Assembly: GCF_004664715.2 (NCBI RefSeq)
Contig: NC_051083.1
Location: 119,834,413 to 119,898,412 of the forward strand
DNA: 64,000 nt
Source: Peromyscus leucopus
Taxonomy: Eukaryota; Chordata; Mammalia; Rodentia; Cricetidae
Direction: 5' to 3'
The notes beneath the pieces were generated by a model that saw nothing but the letters and a program-made list of their open reading frames with translations, was not told the origin of the DNA and did not search any database. Made by a program: the position numbers and the translations under genes. Position 1 is the first letter of the stretch. Each line of letters opens with the position of its first letter. Shown piece by piece: positions 55,550 through 64,000 of the stretch.

Positions 55550-55945
55550 TCCCCAATTTTGTATTTTATGTGGATGGGTGTCTCACCTGATGCTCAGAGG
55601 CCAAGAGAGGATGTTGAATGCCCTGGAAATGAAGGTACAGATGGTTGTAAGCCACGTTGGGGGTGCTGGGAACCAAACCCAGATCCTCTGAAGGAGCAGC
55701 CAGTGTTTAAAAAGTTTTGTTTTGACAAAGGTCTCACTATGTAGCTCTGGCTGTCCTGGATCTTGCTCTGTAGCCCAGGCTGGCCTCGTACTCACAGAGA
55801 TCTGCCTGCCTCTGCCTCCCAAGTGCTGAGATTAAAGGCGTGCGCCACCATGCCTGCCCCTGCTCCTCCTGCCTTGTGGTGGTGGTACTAGAGTATGAAC
55901 CGAGGACTTCCTAAGTGCTGGGAAGCACTCTGCCACTGTATTACC
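55550..55945 (-). mobile_element. B3, B1 and ID SINEs in a row
   Basis: B3 55550-55712. B1 55725-55858 ('gctgagattaaaggcgtgcg'). ID 55875-55945 ('gaagcactctgccactgtat'). Confidence 0.8.
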
Positions 55946-55984
55946 TCCCAGCCCCAGAATTATAGAAAAAAAAAAACAGATGAA

Positions 55985-56060
55985 CCTCCATGTGGTGCCT
56001 CATGCCTGTAATCCCATCACCAGGGAGATAGAAGTTCGAGGTCATCCTCTGCTACATAGA
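55985..56060 (+). mobile_element. B1 fragment
   Basis: 'ccatgtggtgcctcatgcct ... gttcgaggtcatcctctgct'. Confidence 0.65.
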
Positions 56061-56401
56061 GAGAAAAAGAAGCTGGCTTTCAAGACAGTACACATAAAAT
56101 TACTTTTATAACAAGGAAAATGAATGTTATAGTGTGTGTAAAATACTGAAGTCCCTTGACATTCATAGATATGTAGCTTTAATTTGTACTCCCCCCGCAA
56201 AAAAAATTTGGAGACAGTTGATATTCTGAGTAGAGAGAAATGAACTTGTTGCTTTGGCAAGCCATCTGGGAGGCCATGAGGATTTAGATTCTAGCTGTAG
56301 AACAGAAATGAAGAAAATAAACCCAGGGAGATCAAGGAGACTGATGGAAAACTGGATTCTGTCAGTGAATAGATAGCTGTTGATGGGAACAGAAAGTGGA
56401 T

Positions 56402-56608
56402 AAATGGTTCTCAACCTGTGGATCACGACCCCTTGGGGGTCAAATGACCTTTTCACATGGATTGCATCAGATAGCTTGCATATCAGATATTTACACAAAT
56501 TGTAACAGTAGCAAAATTACAGTTATGAAGTAGCAACGAAACAATGTTCTGGTTGGGGTGACAATATGAGGAACTGGGTTGGGGCATTAGGAAGGTTGAG
56601 AACCACTG
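56402..56608. mobile_element. URR1-type hAT element, older copy
   Basis: 'atggttctcaacctgtggat' to 'aggttgagaaccactg'; same orientation as the copy at 30756, with one terminus mutated and no clear duplication. Confidence 0.9.
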
Positions 56609-56614
56609 GCTTAG

Positions 56615-56840
56615 AAAGTAGAGAGCCTGACACCAGGCTAACAACCTGAGTGTATCCCCACAGCCCACAGGGAGGATAGCAACCTACATGGTAGAGAACC
56701 AACTCACAGATTGTCCTCTGAGTTCTCCGCATGCACCCTGACTCTCACACACGCACGTGCACGTGCACCCTCTCCCCCCTGCACATCCACACACACATGA
56801 ATCCACATATGAAAAGAAATAAAAATTGCAAAAAAATTAG
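56615..56840 (+). mobile_element. B3/B4-like SINE
   Basis: 'ctgacaccaggctaacaacc', 'gattgtcctctgagttctcc' and a CA-rich end. Confidence 0.6.
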
Positions 56841-56862
56841 GAAAGATAAGAATACTAGAGCC

Positions 56863-57260
56863 AGGTGTAGTGGCTCCTACTTTTAACTCTAGGGCTTATG
56901 AGGCTGAGTCTGGAGGACTGCCATGAATTCAAGTTTCGGATTGGTCTACATAGCAAAACCCTATCTCCAAAGAAAATCTAGAACATATTCATGTGGCATG
57001 TACTGTTCTCCTTACCTCCAGTCTCTCCTTTCCTCTCTCATCTTTCTCCTCCTGTAACCATGATCTGTCTCTCTGTCAACAATAGGTCCTTTTATACTTC
57101 TACAACTTCCGATAAGTGATCCAGGTGGTGGTGGCACATGCCTTTAATCTCAACACTTGGGAGGCAAAGACAGGCGGATCTCTATGAGTTGGTGGCCAGC
57201 CTGGTTTACAGAGTGAGTTCCAGGACAGCCAGGGCTACAGAGAAACCCTGTCTCAAAAAA
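56863..57260 (+). mobile_element. Two B1 SINEs
   Basis: 56863-56975 ('agccaggtgtagtggctcct') and 57120-57260 ('ccaggtggtggtggcacatg ... gaaaccctgtctcaaaaaa'). Confidence 0.8.
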
Positions 57261-57399
57261 ACAAAAACCAAACTTCTACTAAGTGTAAATTTACACTGTG
57301 TTTTTAAAATCTCAGCTTCTTTCATCAGGCTGTTTTTGAGATTCACCCATGCTGTATAGGTTACCCCCAACTGCACCCCACCAACCCTTTGGATTTGGG

Positions 57400-57500
57400 G
57401 GACAGGGCCTTTCTATGTATCACTGGCTGGCCTGGAACTCACTGCGTGCTTCTCACTCTTTACTGCTGTGATTATGGGTAAGTACCTCCATCAAGCCTTG
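57400..57500 (-). mobile_element. Old B1 inserted in the antisense L1
   Basis: 'gacagggcctttctatgtat' to 'tgtgattatgggtaagtacc'. Confidence 0.6.
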
Positions 57501-57702
57501 CATTAGTAATGATCACTGAGTAATATTTAATTGTATAATTATACTGCAGTTTATCTAGTCTACTGAAGATGGACTGCTGGCCTGTTTCTAGTTTGAGACT
57601 ATTATGAATAAAGCACCCATGATCTTCTTATATGACTTTGAATATCTAAGCTTTACTTCTATTTGAGTAAGTTCCCATTAGTAGTATTGCTGGGCCATAT
57701 TC

Positions 57703-57893
57703 ATGTTTTGTTTTTTTTGGTTTTTTTGGTTTTTTTGTTTTTTTGTTTTTTTCGAGACAGGGTTTCTCTGTATAGCTTTGTGCCTTTCCTGGAACTCACT
57801 TGGTAGCCCAGGCTGGCCTCGAACTCACAAAGATCTGCCTGCCTCTGCCTCCCGAGTGCTGGGATTAAAGGCGTGCGCCACCACCGCCCGGCA
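57703..57893 (-). mobile_element. Young B1 with T-rich tail
   Basis: (GTTTTTT)n tail 57703-57750, body to 'ccaccaccgcccggc' at 57893. Confidence 0.95.
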
Positions 57894-57954
57894 TGTTTTG
57901 GTTTCTAAGAAACTTTGACTTAAATGGCTTTGTACTCATGTTTATACCCATAGA

Positions 57955-58185
57955 TTAGTGCTGCACCAGCTGTCATCGGAGATGCTTCCTACTGCAATGG
58001 GTGACAGTTAATGCCGAAATCCATATCTGTCCAAAGTGCTGGGAACATGTGATGGTGGAGTGGTTGGCCTTAAATGGAATAGCTGTATCCTGTTCTCCAA
58101 GGCTGGGGGACTGGAAGCGGGAGCAGGAAAAAACATGGAAGAGACAAAAGATAGGGAGATGTGCAGCCAAAGTGCATCTTCCAGA
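57955..58185. other. Single-copy DNA or the upstream part of the adjacent L1 end
   Basis: Overlapping frames (58036-58407 plus, 58008-58265 minus) are shadows of L1-derived sequence. Confidence 0.35.
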
Positions 58186-58189
58186 CAAG

Positions 58190-58605
58190 ACACACCAACC
58201 ATACTCATGAGCTCACTGCAGCTGTGGCTAGCTACACAAGAGCTGCAGGAGACTGGGCCTTGCACATTTCATCATAGGGAGGGAGAGGTACAGGAGACCC
58301 AACTTGGTCCTGAAGGACTATTAGCAGTTAAAAGTTGTTGGGATAAGGGTGTTATTTTTCTTTATGTGGCCGCTACTAAATTCTCCTTGCTCCAGGAAAT
58401 CTCCTAGCCACATCCAGGGAAGAATTCTAACTAAACTCAGAGGGCCCCACACAAAAAGAAGACTCAAAATTAGGAGGGCAACTTATCAGGAAATAAAGGG
58501 AGGGGGATGGGAGTCAAATGAAGGTTGAAATGGCTAAATTTCATCATCTAAATGTATGAAATTGCCAAAGAATTAATCAGGTAAAACTAATCAAAAAACA
58601 ATAAA
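58190..58605 (+). mobile_element. L1 3' end inserted in the antisense L1
   Basis: 'ggactattagcagttaaaag', 'atgtggccgctactaaattc' and 'atgaaattgccaaagaatta'. Confidence 0.8.
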
Positions 58606-58734
58606 AGAATTCTCACATGGTTTTCCAAAGTTGTTATACCAGTTTACCCACATAGTAGCATCTGAGAGTGTCCAGATGCTGCACATCTTTCTCATCATTT
58701 GCTGTTTAGTTCGCTACTTTTTAAAGATTTATTT

Positions 58735-58925
58735 TATGGTCTTGTGAGATGGTTGAGCCAGTAAAGAAGCCTGCTACCATGCTTGAGGACTAAGTTTGAT
58801 TCCGGGGACCCACATGGTGGGAAGAGAGCTCTGTTGTCCTGATAGCCACAAGCATGCTGTGGAATGTACGAATATGCTCCCTACATATCATACATGTGCA
58901 TTCACGCTCTCTCTCTCTCTCTCCT
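58735..58925 (+). mobile_element. B3/B4-like SINE with (CT)n end
   Basis: 'cttgtgagatggttgagcca' head; CT run 58906-58922. Confidence 0.65.
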
Positions 58926-58929
58926 CTCA

Positions 58930-59130
58930 GAGCACTTTTAAACATTTTATTTTGTGTTTGTGTGTTTGTTTGACTGTGTGCACACGTGTGTTCATGGCTG
59001 TACCCATGGAGGCCAGAAGAGGGCAGTAGCTCTCTCAGAGGTAGAGTTATGGACATTGCTACCTGAGTTCTGCCATCCAAACTCCAGTCCTCATGGTTCT
59101 GAACAAAATTTCTTAATCACTGAGTCGCCT
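58930..59130 (-). mobile_element. B3 SINE
   Basis: 'catggaggccagaagagggc' to 'ttaatcactgagtcgcctct'. Confidence 0.8.
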
Positions 59131-59399
59131 CTCCATACCAATTTAGCTATTATTGCAAATATGTAATTTTGCAATATCTCATAGCAATTTTACTCTGATG
59201 ATTAACAAAGTTGAACAATTTTTTTCAAGGTTTTTTTTGGTGAGTTTCAGATTTTGCTAGTGAGTTATAGAAGTTATTGTACATATTTTGTTACAAAGCT
59301 TTTGCCCAATATATTTCGGAGTGTTAGTCATGATTTTCCTTGCTGAGACAAATTAGCTGAAAGAAATCATTTAAAAGGAGAAAATTTTGAGTCTCTCTC

Positions 59400-59845
59400 T
59401 CCGTTTTAAGACAGAATTTCAAGCAGCCCAAGTTGGTCTCAACCTCTAGTGCCAGGGCTGGACTTAAATTCCTGATCTTCCTGCCTTTATCTCTTAAGAT
59501 TACAATTCATTTCTTTTATTACTAAGTAGTATTCTTTGATATGGAATATTGAACTATTCACTTATAGAAGCATATATAGGTTGTTTTCATCTTCCTGTTT
59601 TTAATGCTACTTTATCATTAATTTTTTTAATTTAAAATTTATTTTATTTTCTGTATTTGTGTCTTGCTTGCATGTATGTCTGTGTACCATGCCTGGTGCT
59701 CACAGAAGCCAGAAGAGGGCATTGGATCCCCTGGAACTGGAGTTATCGACAGTTGTGAATGGCTATGTGATTGTTGAGAATCAAACCCTGGTCCTCTGGA
59801 CGAACAGCTAGGATTCTTAACCACTAAGCCATCAATCTAGCCTCT
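59400..59845 (-). mobile_element. B1 fragment and B3 SINE
   Basis: 59400-59510 reverse B1 ('gggctggacttaaattcctg'). 59625-59845 reverse B3 ('ttaaccactaagccatcaat'). Confidence 0.75.
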
Positions 59846-59954
59846 AATTTTTTCCAATTCTACTGGTTAAAAATACTTTTCCTGGTTTGTAGGTTGCCTT
59901 TTCCTTTTCTTCATGCAGGCCTTGGCTGAATAAAAGCTTGGCTTTTCAGAATCT

Positions 59955-60058
59955 TAATGTAGGCAAGGCTGGTCTCAAACTTGCTATGTAGCCAAGGCTG
60001 ACTTCCTGTTTCCACCTCCCATGTCCTGGGATTCAAGGGTGTGCCACCATGCCTGATT
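59955..60058 (-). mobile_element. B1 fragment
   Basis: 'aggcaaggctggtctcaaac' to 'gtgccaccatgcctgatt'. Confidence 0.75.
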
Positions 60059-60274
60059 GAAAGTTTTAATTTTGATCAGCTCTAATTTATCAGTTTTTCT
60101 TTGTATGAGCCACACAATTGGTTTCAAGTCTAAGATGATGTAAGCAAAACAAAGTTTGAATCTTTTTTTTTCTTCAATATGTTAATAATATGTCATCTGT
60201 TTCAACAAGCAGGGATACTTCTCTCCTTGATTTTCTGGCTCTAAAATAAAATAAAGACAACACTATCGCTTTTT

Positions 60275-60345
60275 TTTTTTTGAGACAGGGTCTTACTATG
60301 TAGTCCTGGCTGGTCTTGAACTTAAAAAGAGATCTGCCTGCCTCC
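60275..60345 (-). mobile_element. B1 fragment
   Basis: 'ttgagacagggtcttactat' to 'agatctgcctgcctcc'. Confidence 0.75.
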
Positions 60346-60399
60346 TTAACTATCATGATTTGTAAAACATGGAGATTTCTAACAGCTAAAGATCATAAA

Positions 60400-60915
60400 C
60401 AAATGGGCATGGTGGTGCACACATTTAATTTCAGCATTTAGGAGGCAGAGTCAGGAGAATCTCATGAGTTTGAGGCCAGCCTGGTCTACATAACCAGTTT
60501 CAGCACAGCCAGGGCTACATAGAGAGACCCTGTCTCAAAAAACAAAACACAACAACAACAACAACAACAAATAAAAATAGCACAAACAAGTCAAATGTCC
60601 ATCATTTATGAGTGGATAAATTCAATGATCTTAGTGGCTTGCCACTTAAATCCCATTATTCTACAGGCAGAGGCAAGAGGATTTCTGCATGTTCAAGGCC
60701 AGCCTGGTCTACATAATAAACTCTAGGCCACCCAGGACTTTATAGTGAGACCCTGTCCCAAACTTTAAAAAGGTAAATTATGGTAGAATTTTTGTCATGA
60801 AAAGTATGAAATATTGACAGTCTTGGTGACTCATGCTTATAATCCTAGACATTGGAAGGCAGAGGCAGGAAGATTATTATTAAGTTCAAGGCCAGCCAGG
60901 GCTAAATATTGAGAT
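60400..60915 (+). mobile_element. Three B1 SINEs
   Basis: 60400-60545 ('aatgggcatggtggtgcaca', then (CAA)n), 60620-60765 ('aggcagaggcaagaggattt') and 60815-60915 (truncated). Confidence 0.8.
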
Positions 60916-60935
60916 ATGAATGAAAAGAACAAAAT

Positions 60936-60938
60936 AAG

Positions 60939-60981
<43 letters not shown>

Positions 60982-60983
60982 AT
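60936..60983. repeat. (AATA)n microsatellite
   Basis: About 12 units, between two oppositely oriented B1 copies. Confidence 0.95.
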
Positions 60984-60984
60984 A

Positions 60985-61130
60985 TTTTTTTTTGAGACAT
61001 GGTTTCTCTGTGTAACAGCCCTGGCCATTCTGGAACTTGCTCTGTGAATCAGGTTGGTCTTGAACTCACAGAGATCCACCTGCCTCTGCCTCCCAAGTGC
61101 TGGGATTAAAGCTGTGCACCACCACCTGGC
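60985..61130 (-). mobile_element. B1 SINE
   Basis: 'tttttgagacatggtttctc' to 'gctgtgcaccaccacctggc'. Confidence 0.92.
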
Positions 61131-61329
61131 ATAAATGAATAACTTTTTAAAAGTCTGAAATACTGATACATAGTGTGTCATCATCGAACTTTGGAAATAC
61201 TACATGAGGGCAAAGGAATCATATAACATATGACTAAATTTATGTCTAGAACATGCAAATCCATGTAATGGAAAGATAGTAAAAATGAATATAGTACAAT
61301 ATTATACAACAGGTGTCTAGAACTTATTA

Positions 61330-61440
61330 AGTACAAGGGAGGCAGAGGCAGGCAGATCTCTGTGAGTTTGAGGCCAGCCTGGTCGACAGAGGAGTCCAGG
61401 ACTGCTAGGGCTGCACAGAGAAACCCTGTCTCAAAAAAAA
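61330..61440 (+). mobile_element. B1 SINE, left end truncated
   Basis: 'agggaggcagaggcaggcag' to 'gaaaccctgtctcaaaaaaa'. Confidence 0.88.
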
Positions 61441-61504
61441 GACCTATTTAAAATGAATTCTGGGGCTGAGGATATGGCTTATTTAGTAAGTGCCTGCTTC
61501 ACAA

Positions 61505-61830
61505 TCATAAGAACATAGAATTCATCCTCCTGCCTCCATCCCCCAAGTGCTAAGACTATAGGTATTTGTCACCACATCTGGCTCAAGTGTTGATTTTTGT
61601 TAGCCAGTTTGGTTTGGTGTTTCTTAGCTTGTTTATTTGAGACAGGGTCTCACTATGGAACCCCGACTGACTTGACACTTAGAACTCATAGGCAACCCTC
61701 TTGTTTCTACTTCCCAAGGACTTGGATTACAGGTGCCATCATGGCCAGCTTCTTCCTTGTTTTGTTTTGTTTCTGCATGCTGAGGATGAAATCCATGGCC
61801 TCAGGCAAGTCCCCTACCACTGAGTGACAT
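61505..61830 (-). mobile_element. B1 fragments and ID fragment
   Basis: 61505-61585 and 61635-61750 are reverse B1 pieces. 61775-61830 is a reverse ID ('aagtcccctaccactgagtg'). Confidence 0.7.
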
Positions 61831-61839
61831 TACTATCCC

Positions 61840-62560
61840 ACGCCCTTGACTTCTACTAACACACTGGGGATTCCACAAACTCCAACATACACAGCATAGA
61901 ACTATGTTTTTTTTTTAGCATGCCATTTGATCTGCAAAACAGGATGACTCCTAGACTGCAACTTTCTGTGGCTAACAACAGAGTCTATGAATACTTTGCC
62001 TCAGAAAAATATCATAAATTGAAGGAGACCTTCAGACCTTATGAAGCAAAGAATTGGAATAAAGTCAGAGTATCAGTTTCCATTCATCCTTAATTTCTGA
62101 GGCTATGAGCATGTGGAAAAACTAGAGATGCCTCTGGTGGAATGAATTCTCTAAGCATTCATGCCAGAGGGAGTTACAAAACTCATGAGAAGTCCTTTGC
62201 TTAAATACTTGAGTTTTGTATAAGCAGAAACAAACAAGAATTTAGACTTGTCCACTAGAAGAAAATGAAGAGAAAGCTCCTGAAGAAAGGTAAAGGGTGA
62301 GGAAGGAAGGAAGGAGAATTACAGGCAGAAAAGATTAGGGCATGCAGGGTAGGGACATAGAGAAAGGAAGAGGTTTCCATGAAAGACAAGGTTTTTAACT
62401 CATGATCCCCTTGGATCTCTTTCTGTCTCACTCTATCTAAATCATTTGGAACTTTCATTTAGAATAATAATATTCATCCCATAAGTATTAGCAATTCATT
62501 CACTTGGAGCAACACACTTCCAAGAAGCTCCACCAATGTAGTCATTTATCCAAAGTAAAA
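61840..62560. other. Single-copy DNA
   Basis: No repeat, exon or RNA gene recognised. Confidence 0.45.
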
Positions 62561-62569
62561 TAACTGTCC

Positions 62570-62700
62570 CTCCAGGGCACAGTGGTGCATACCAATAATC
62601 CCAGCTCACCCGCTCACACGGATACAAGAACATCATTGAGTTTGAGGCCAAACTAGAATCCACAGTGAGTTCAAGGCTAGTGAGGGTACATAAAGAATAC
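62570..62700 (+). mobile_element. Old B1
   Basis: 'cagggcacagtggtgcatac ... gtttgaggccaaactagaat'. Confidence 0.7.
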
Positions 62701-62849
62701 CAAGAAATTTCCCAATAGGTCACCTGAATGTCAGACATACTTTTTTGTGCCCATATTATACAGCAATCCTACCATCTCATGATGATCAAACCACAGCAGA
62801 TATGACAAGGTCTTTCCAAAACTCACATGCTGGTTGTCAGGATGCCTAA

Positions 62850-63240
62850 GTGGTCTAAGACTCCAGACTGAAGCTCTACTTCTCAAAACTGATGTACTGA
62901 AAGATTTGTCCCCAGTGCAATGTTCAGAGCTGTGGTTTTAGTAAAGCATCTGGATCATGAAGCATCTGACTCAATCAATGGATTGATTCACTGATGTAGT
63001 CACAATATGGCAACGCCATTGGGAGATGGGAGAGACTGGGGTAAAAGAAGTAGGTCACTGGGGGCCTGCCTCTGCTGGGAACATCTTGCCTGGGTCCTTG
63101 TCTATCTCCCTATCTACACTCCGTTCTACCACATGCTTCTGCTATGATGTTCTGCCTTGTCACATATGGGTCAAGAAGCAATGGGGCCAAGTGACCACAA
63201 GTTAAACTAAACCTTTCTCCTTTAAGTTGTTAGCCCAAGA
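62850..63240 (+). mobile_element. MaLR-type LTR
   Basis: 'gtaggtcactgggggcctgc', 'gctatgatgttctgccttgt' and 'cctttctcctttaagttgtt' match old rodent/eutherian MaLR LTRs. Confidence 0.7.
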
Positions 63241-63299
63241 GACCAAAGTGTAGGCCTATACAGGAAAGTATACACAAAAGAATGCTCAGAAATTGTTAG

Positions 63300-63410
63300 A
63301 GGTACCTGGGAAAGTGGCTTACACATGGAATCTCAGCAGCATTCAAGAGGCTTAGACAGGAGATCACAAGTTTGAGACCAGCCTGGGTGACAGGGTAGAA
63401 TGTCTACAAA
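63300..63410 (+). mobile_element. Old B1
   Basis: 'tggcttacacatggaatctc ... tgagaccagcctgggtgaca'. Confidence 0.65.
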
Positions 63411-63549
63411 AAAGAAATAGTTAAGACTCAAAAGACATGGACAAAACAACACTAACAAAGTTTTGAAATTCTCTACTAGCCTTTTAAATCTCAATGCATA
63501 TTTTACATACATAATTTATCCATTTCAAGTACACAATTTACCGATTTGT

Positions 63550-63680
63550 TTGTTGAGACAGGGTCCCATACAGCACAGGTTGGCCTTGGACTCACTATGT
63601 AGCTGAGGGTGATATTGAACTCATCATCATCCTATTTCCAAGTACTGAATGAGAAGCATACGCCTCCATACTTGACCAAA
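63550..63680 (-). mobile_element. B1 SINE
   Basis: 'tgttgagacagggtcccata' to 'cgcctccatacttgacc'. Confidence 0.7.
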
Positions 63681-63729
63681 TTTATTGGCTTAAAATGTTT
63701 TTATTAGTATATATTAATCATACATAGTG

Positions 63730-64000
63730 AGTGAAATGTTCCTTTACACTACAGTGTGTGAACATATGTCGCTGTGATTGGTTTAATGAAGAAGCTGAGT
63801 GGTCAATAGTTGGACAGGATAAGGTTAGGTGGGAGAACCAGACTAAGGACACTGGAAAGTAGAAGGGTAGAGTGAGAGGAATTGCCAGCCAGACACAGAG
63901 AGGAAAGTACAAGATGAAAGAGAGGCAACACCACATGGCAGAATGCAGATTAATATAAATGGGTTAATTTAAAATGTAAGAGTTAGCTACTAACAAACCT
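63730..64000 (+). mobile_element. LTR-like muroid repeat, cut by the window end
   Basis: 'tgtcgctgtgattggtttaa' followed by 'aaatgggttaatttaaaatg' is a widespread muroid LTR-type repeat as I remember it. The 3' end is outside the window. Confidence 0.6.

Larger units (their letters stand above)
57285..60270 (-). mobile_element. Antisense L1 in colinear pieces
   Basis: 57285-57350 ('gagattcacccatgctgtat'), 57505-57700 ('ttagtagtattgctgggcca'), 58610-58720 ('ggttttccaaagttgttata'), 59145-59310 ('caaagcttttgcccaatata'), 59850-59945 and 60060-60270 ('aattttgatcagctctaatt') follow reversed L1 ORF2 order. Confidence 0.8.

Noticed and set aside
60837..61184. 115-codon minus frame
   Set aside because: Composed of B1 copies and an AATA repeat.

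Overview
This is mammalian nuclear DNA from a muroid rodent. It has a very high density of B1, B2/B3, B4 and ID SINEs, ORR1/MT-type MaLR LTRs, Lx-type L1 3' ends, a URR1 element and long CA/GA/GATA/AAAG microsatellites. Several CpG-retaining B1 copies carry the right-hand segment typical of cricetids (hamsters, deer mice, voles) rather than Mus or Rattus. The species cannot be fixed from sequence alone.

The only protein-coding gene I can support is Arhgef6 (alpha-PIX/Cool-2), on the minus strand. Exon 1 (29176 down to 29012, 55 codons from the start ATG) and exon 2 (27792 down to 27709, 28 codons) encode the start of the N-terminal calponin-homology domain. Both have canonical splice sites and both junctions are phase 0. 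Exon 3 was not found, so everything below 27709 is read as intron 2. That intron holds a CpG island (about 18530-19500), the best candidate for an internal Arhgef6 promoter. Sequence above about 29.3 kb is upstream and intergenic. In human and mouse this is an X-linked gene (established knowledge); Rbmx would be expected further up, but it is not in the window.

Layout. 1-18.5 kb: intron 2, SINE-rich, with an ORR1 LTR, an L1 3' end, a 36-bp minisatellite and a MER5-like/L1 nest. 18.5-19.5 kb: CpG island. 20-27.7 kb: old L1 debris, long microsatellites and MIRs. 27.7-29.3 kb: exons 2 and 1 and the proximal 5' region. 29.3-35 kb: upstream sequence with a possible ETS/PU.1 site, a URR1 hAT element, a solo LTR and a 68-bp tandem array. 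35-64 kb: gene desert of nested transposons. This last part includes an MT-type MaLR split by an L1 3' end and a solo LTR, an L2 split into four or five colinear pieces, four solo LTRs with 6-bp target-site duplications, and an antisense L1 spread over about 3 kb.

I saw no new biological system, CRISPR array, operon, tRNA, rRNA or snRNA. The many other open frames are low-complexity or SINE-derived. The items most worth a second look are the intronic CpG island, the exon 2 splice context, the nested insertions and the expanded tandem repeats. Repeat family names come from memory of consensus sequences, and element borders are good to roughly 10-20 bases unless a target-site duplication is stated.
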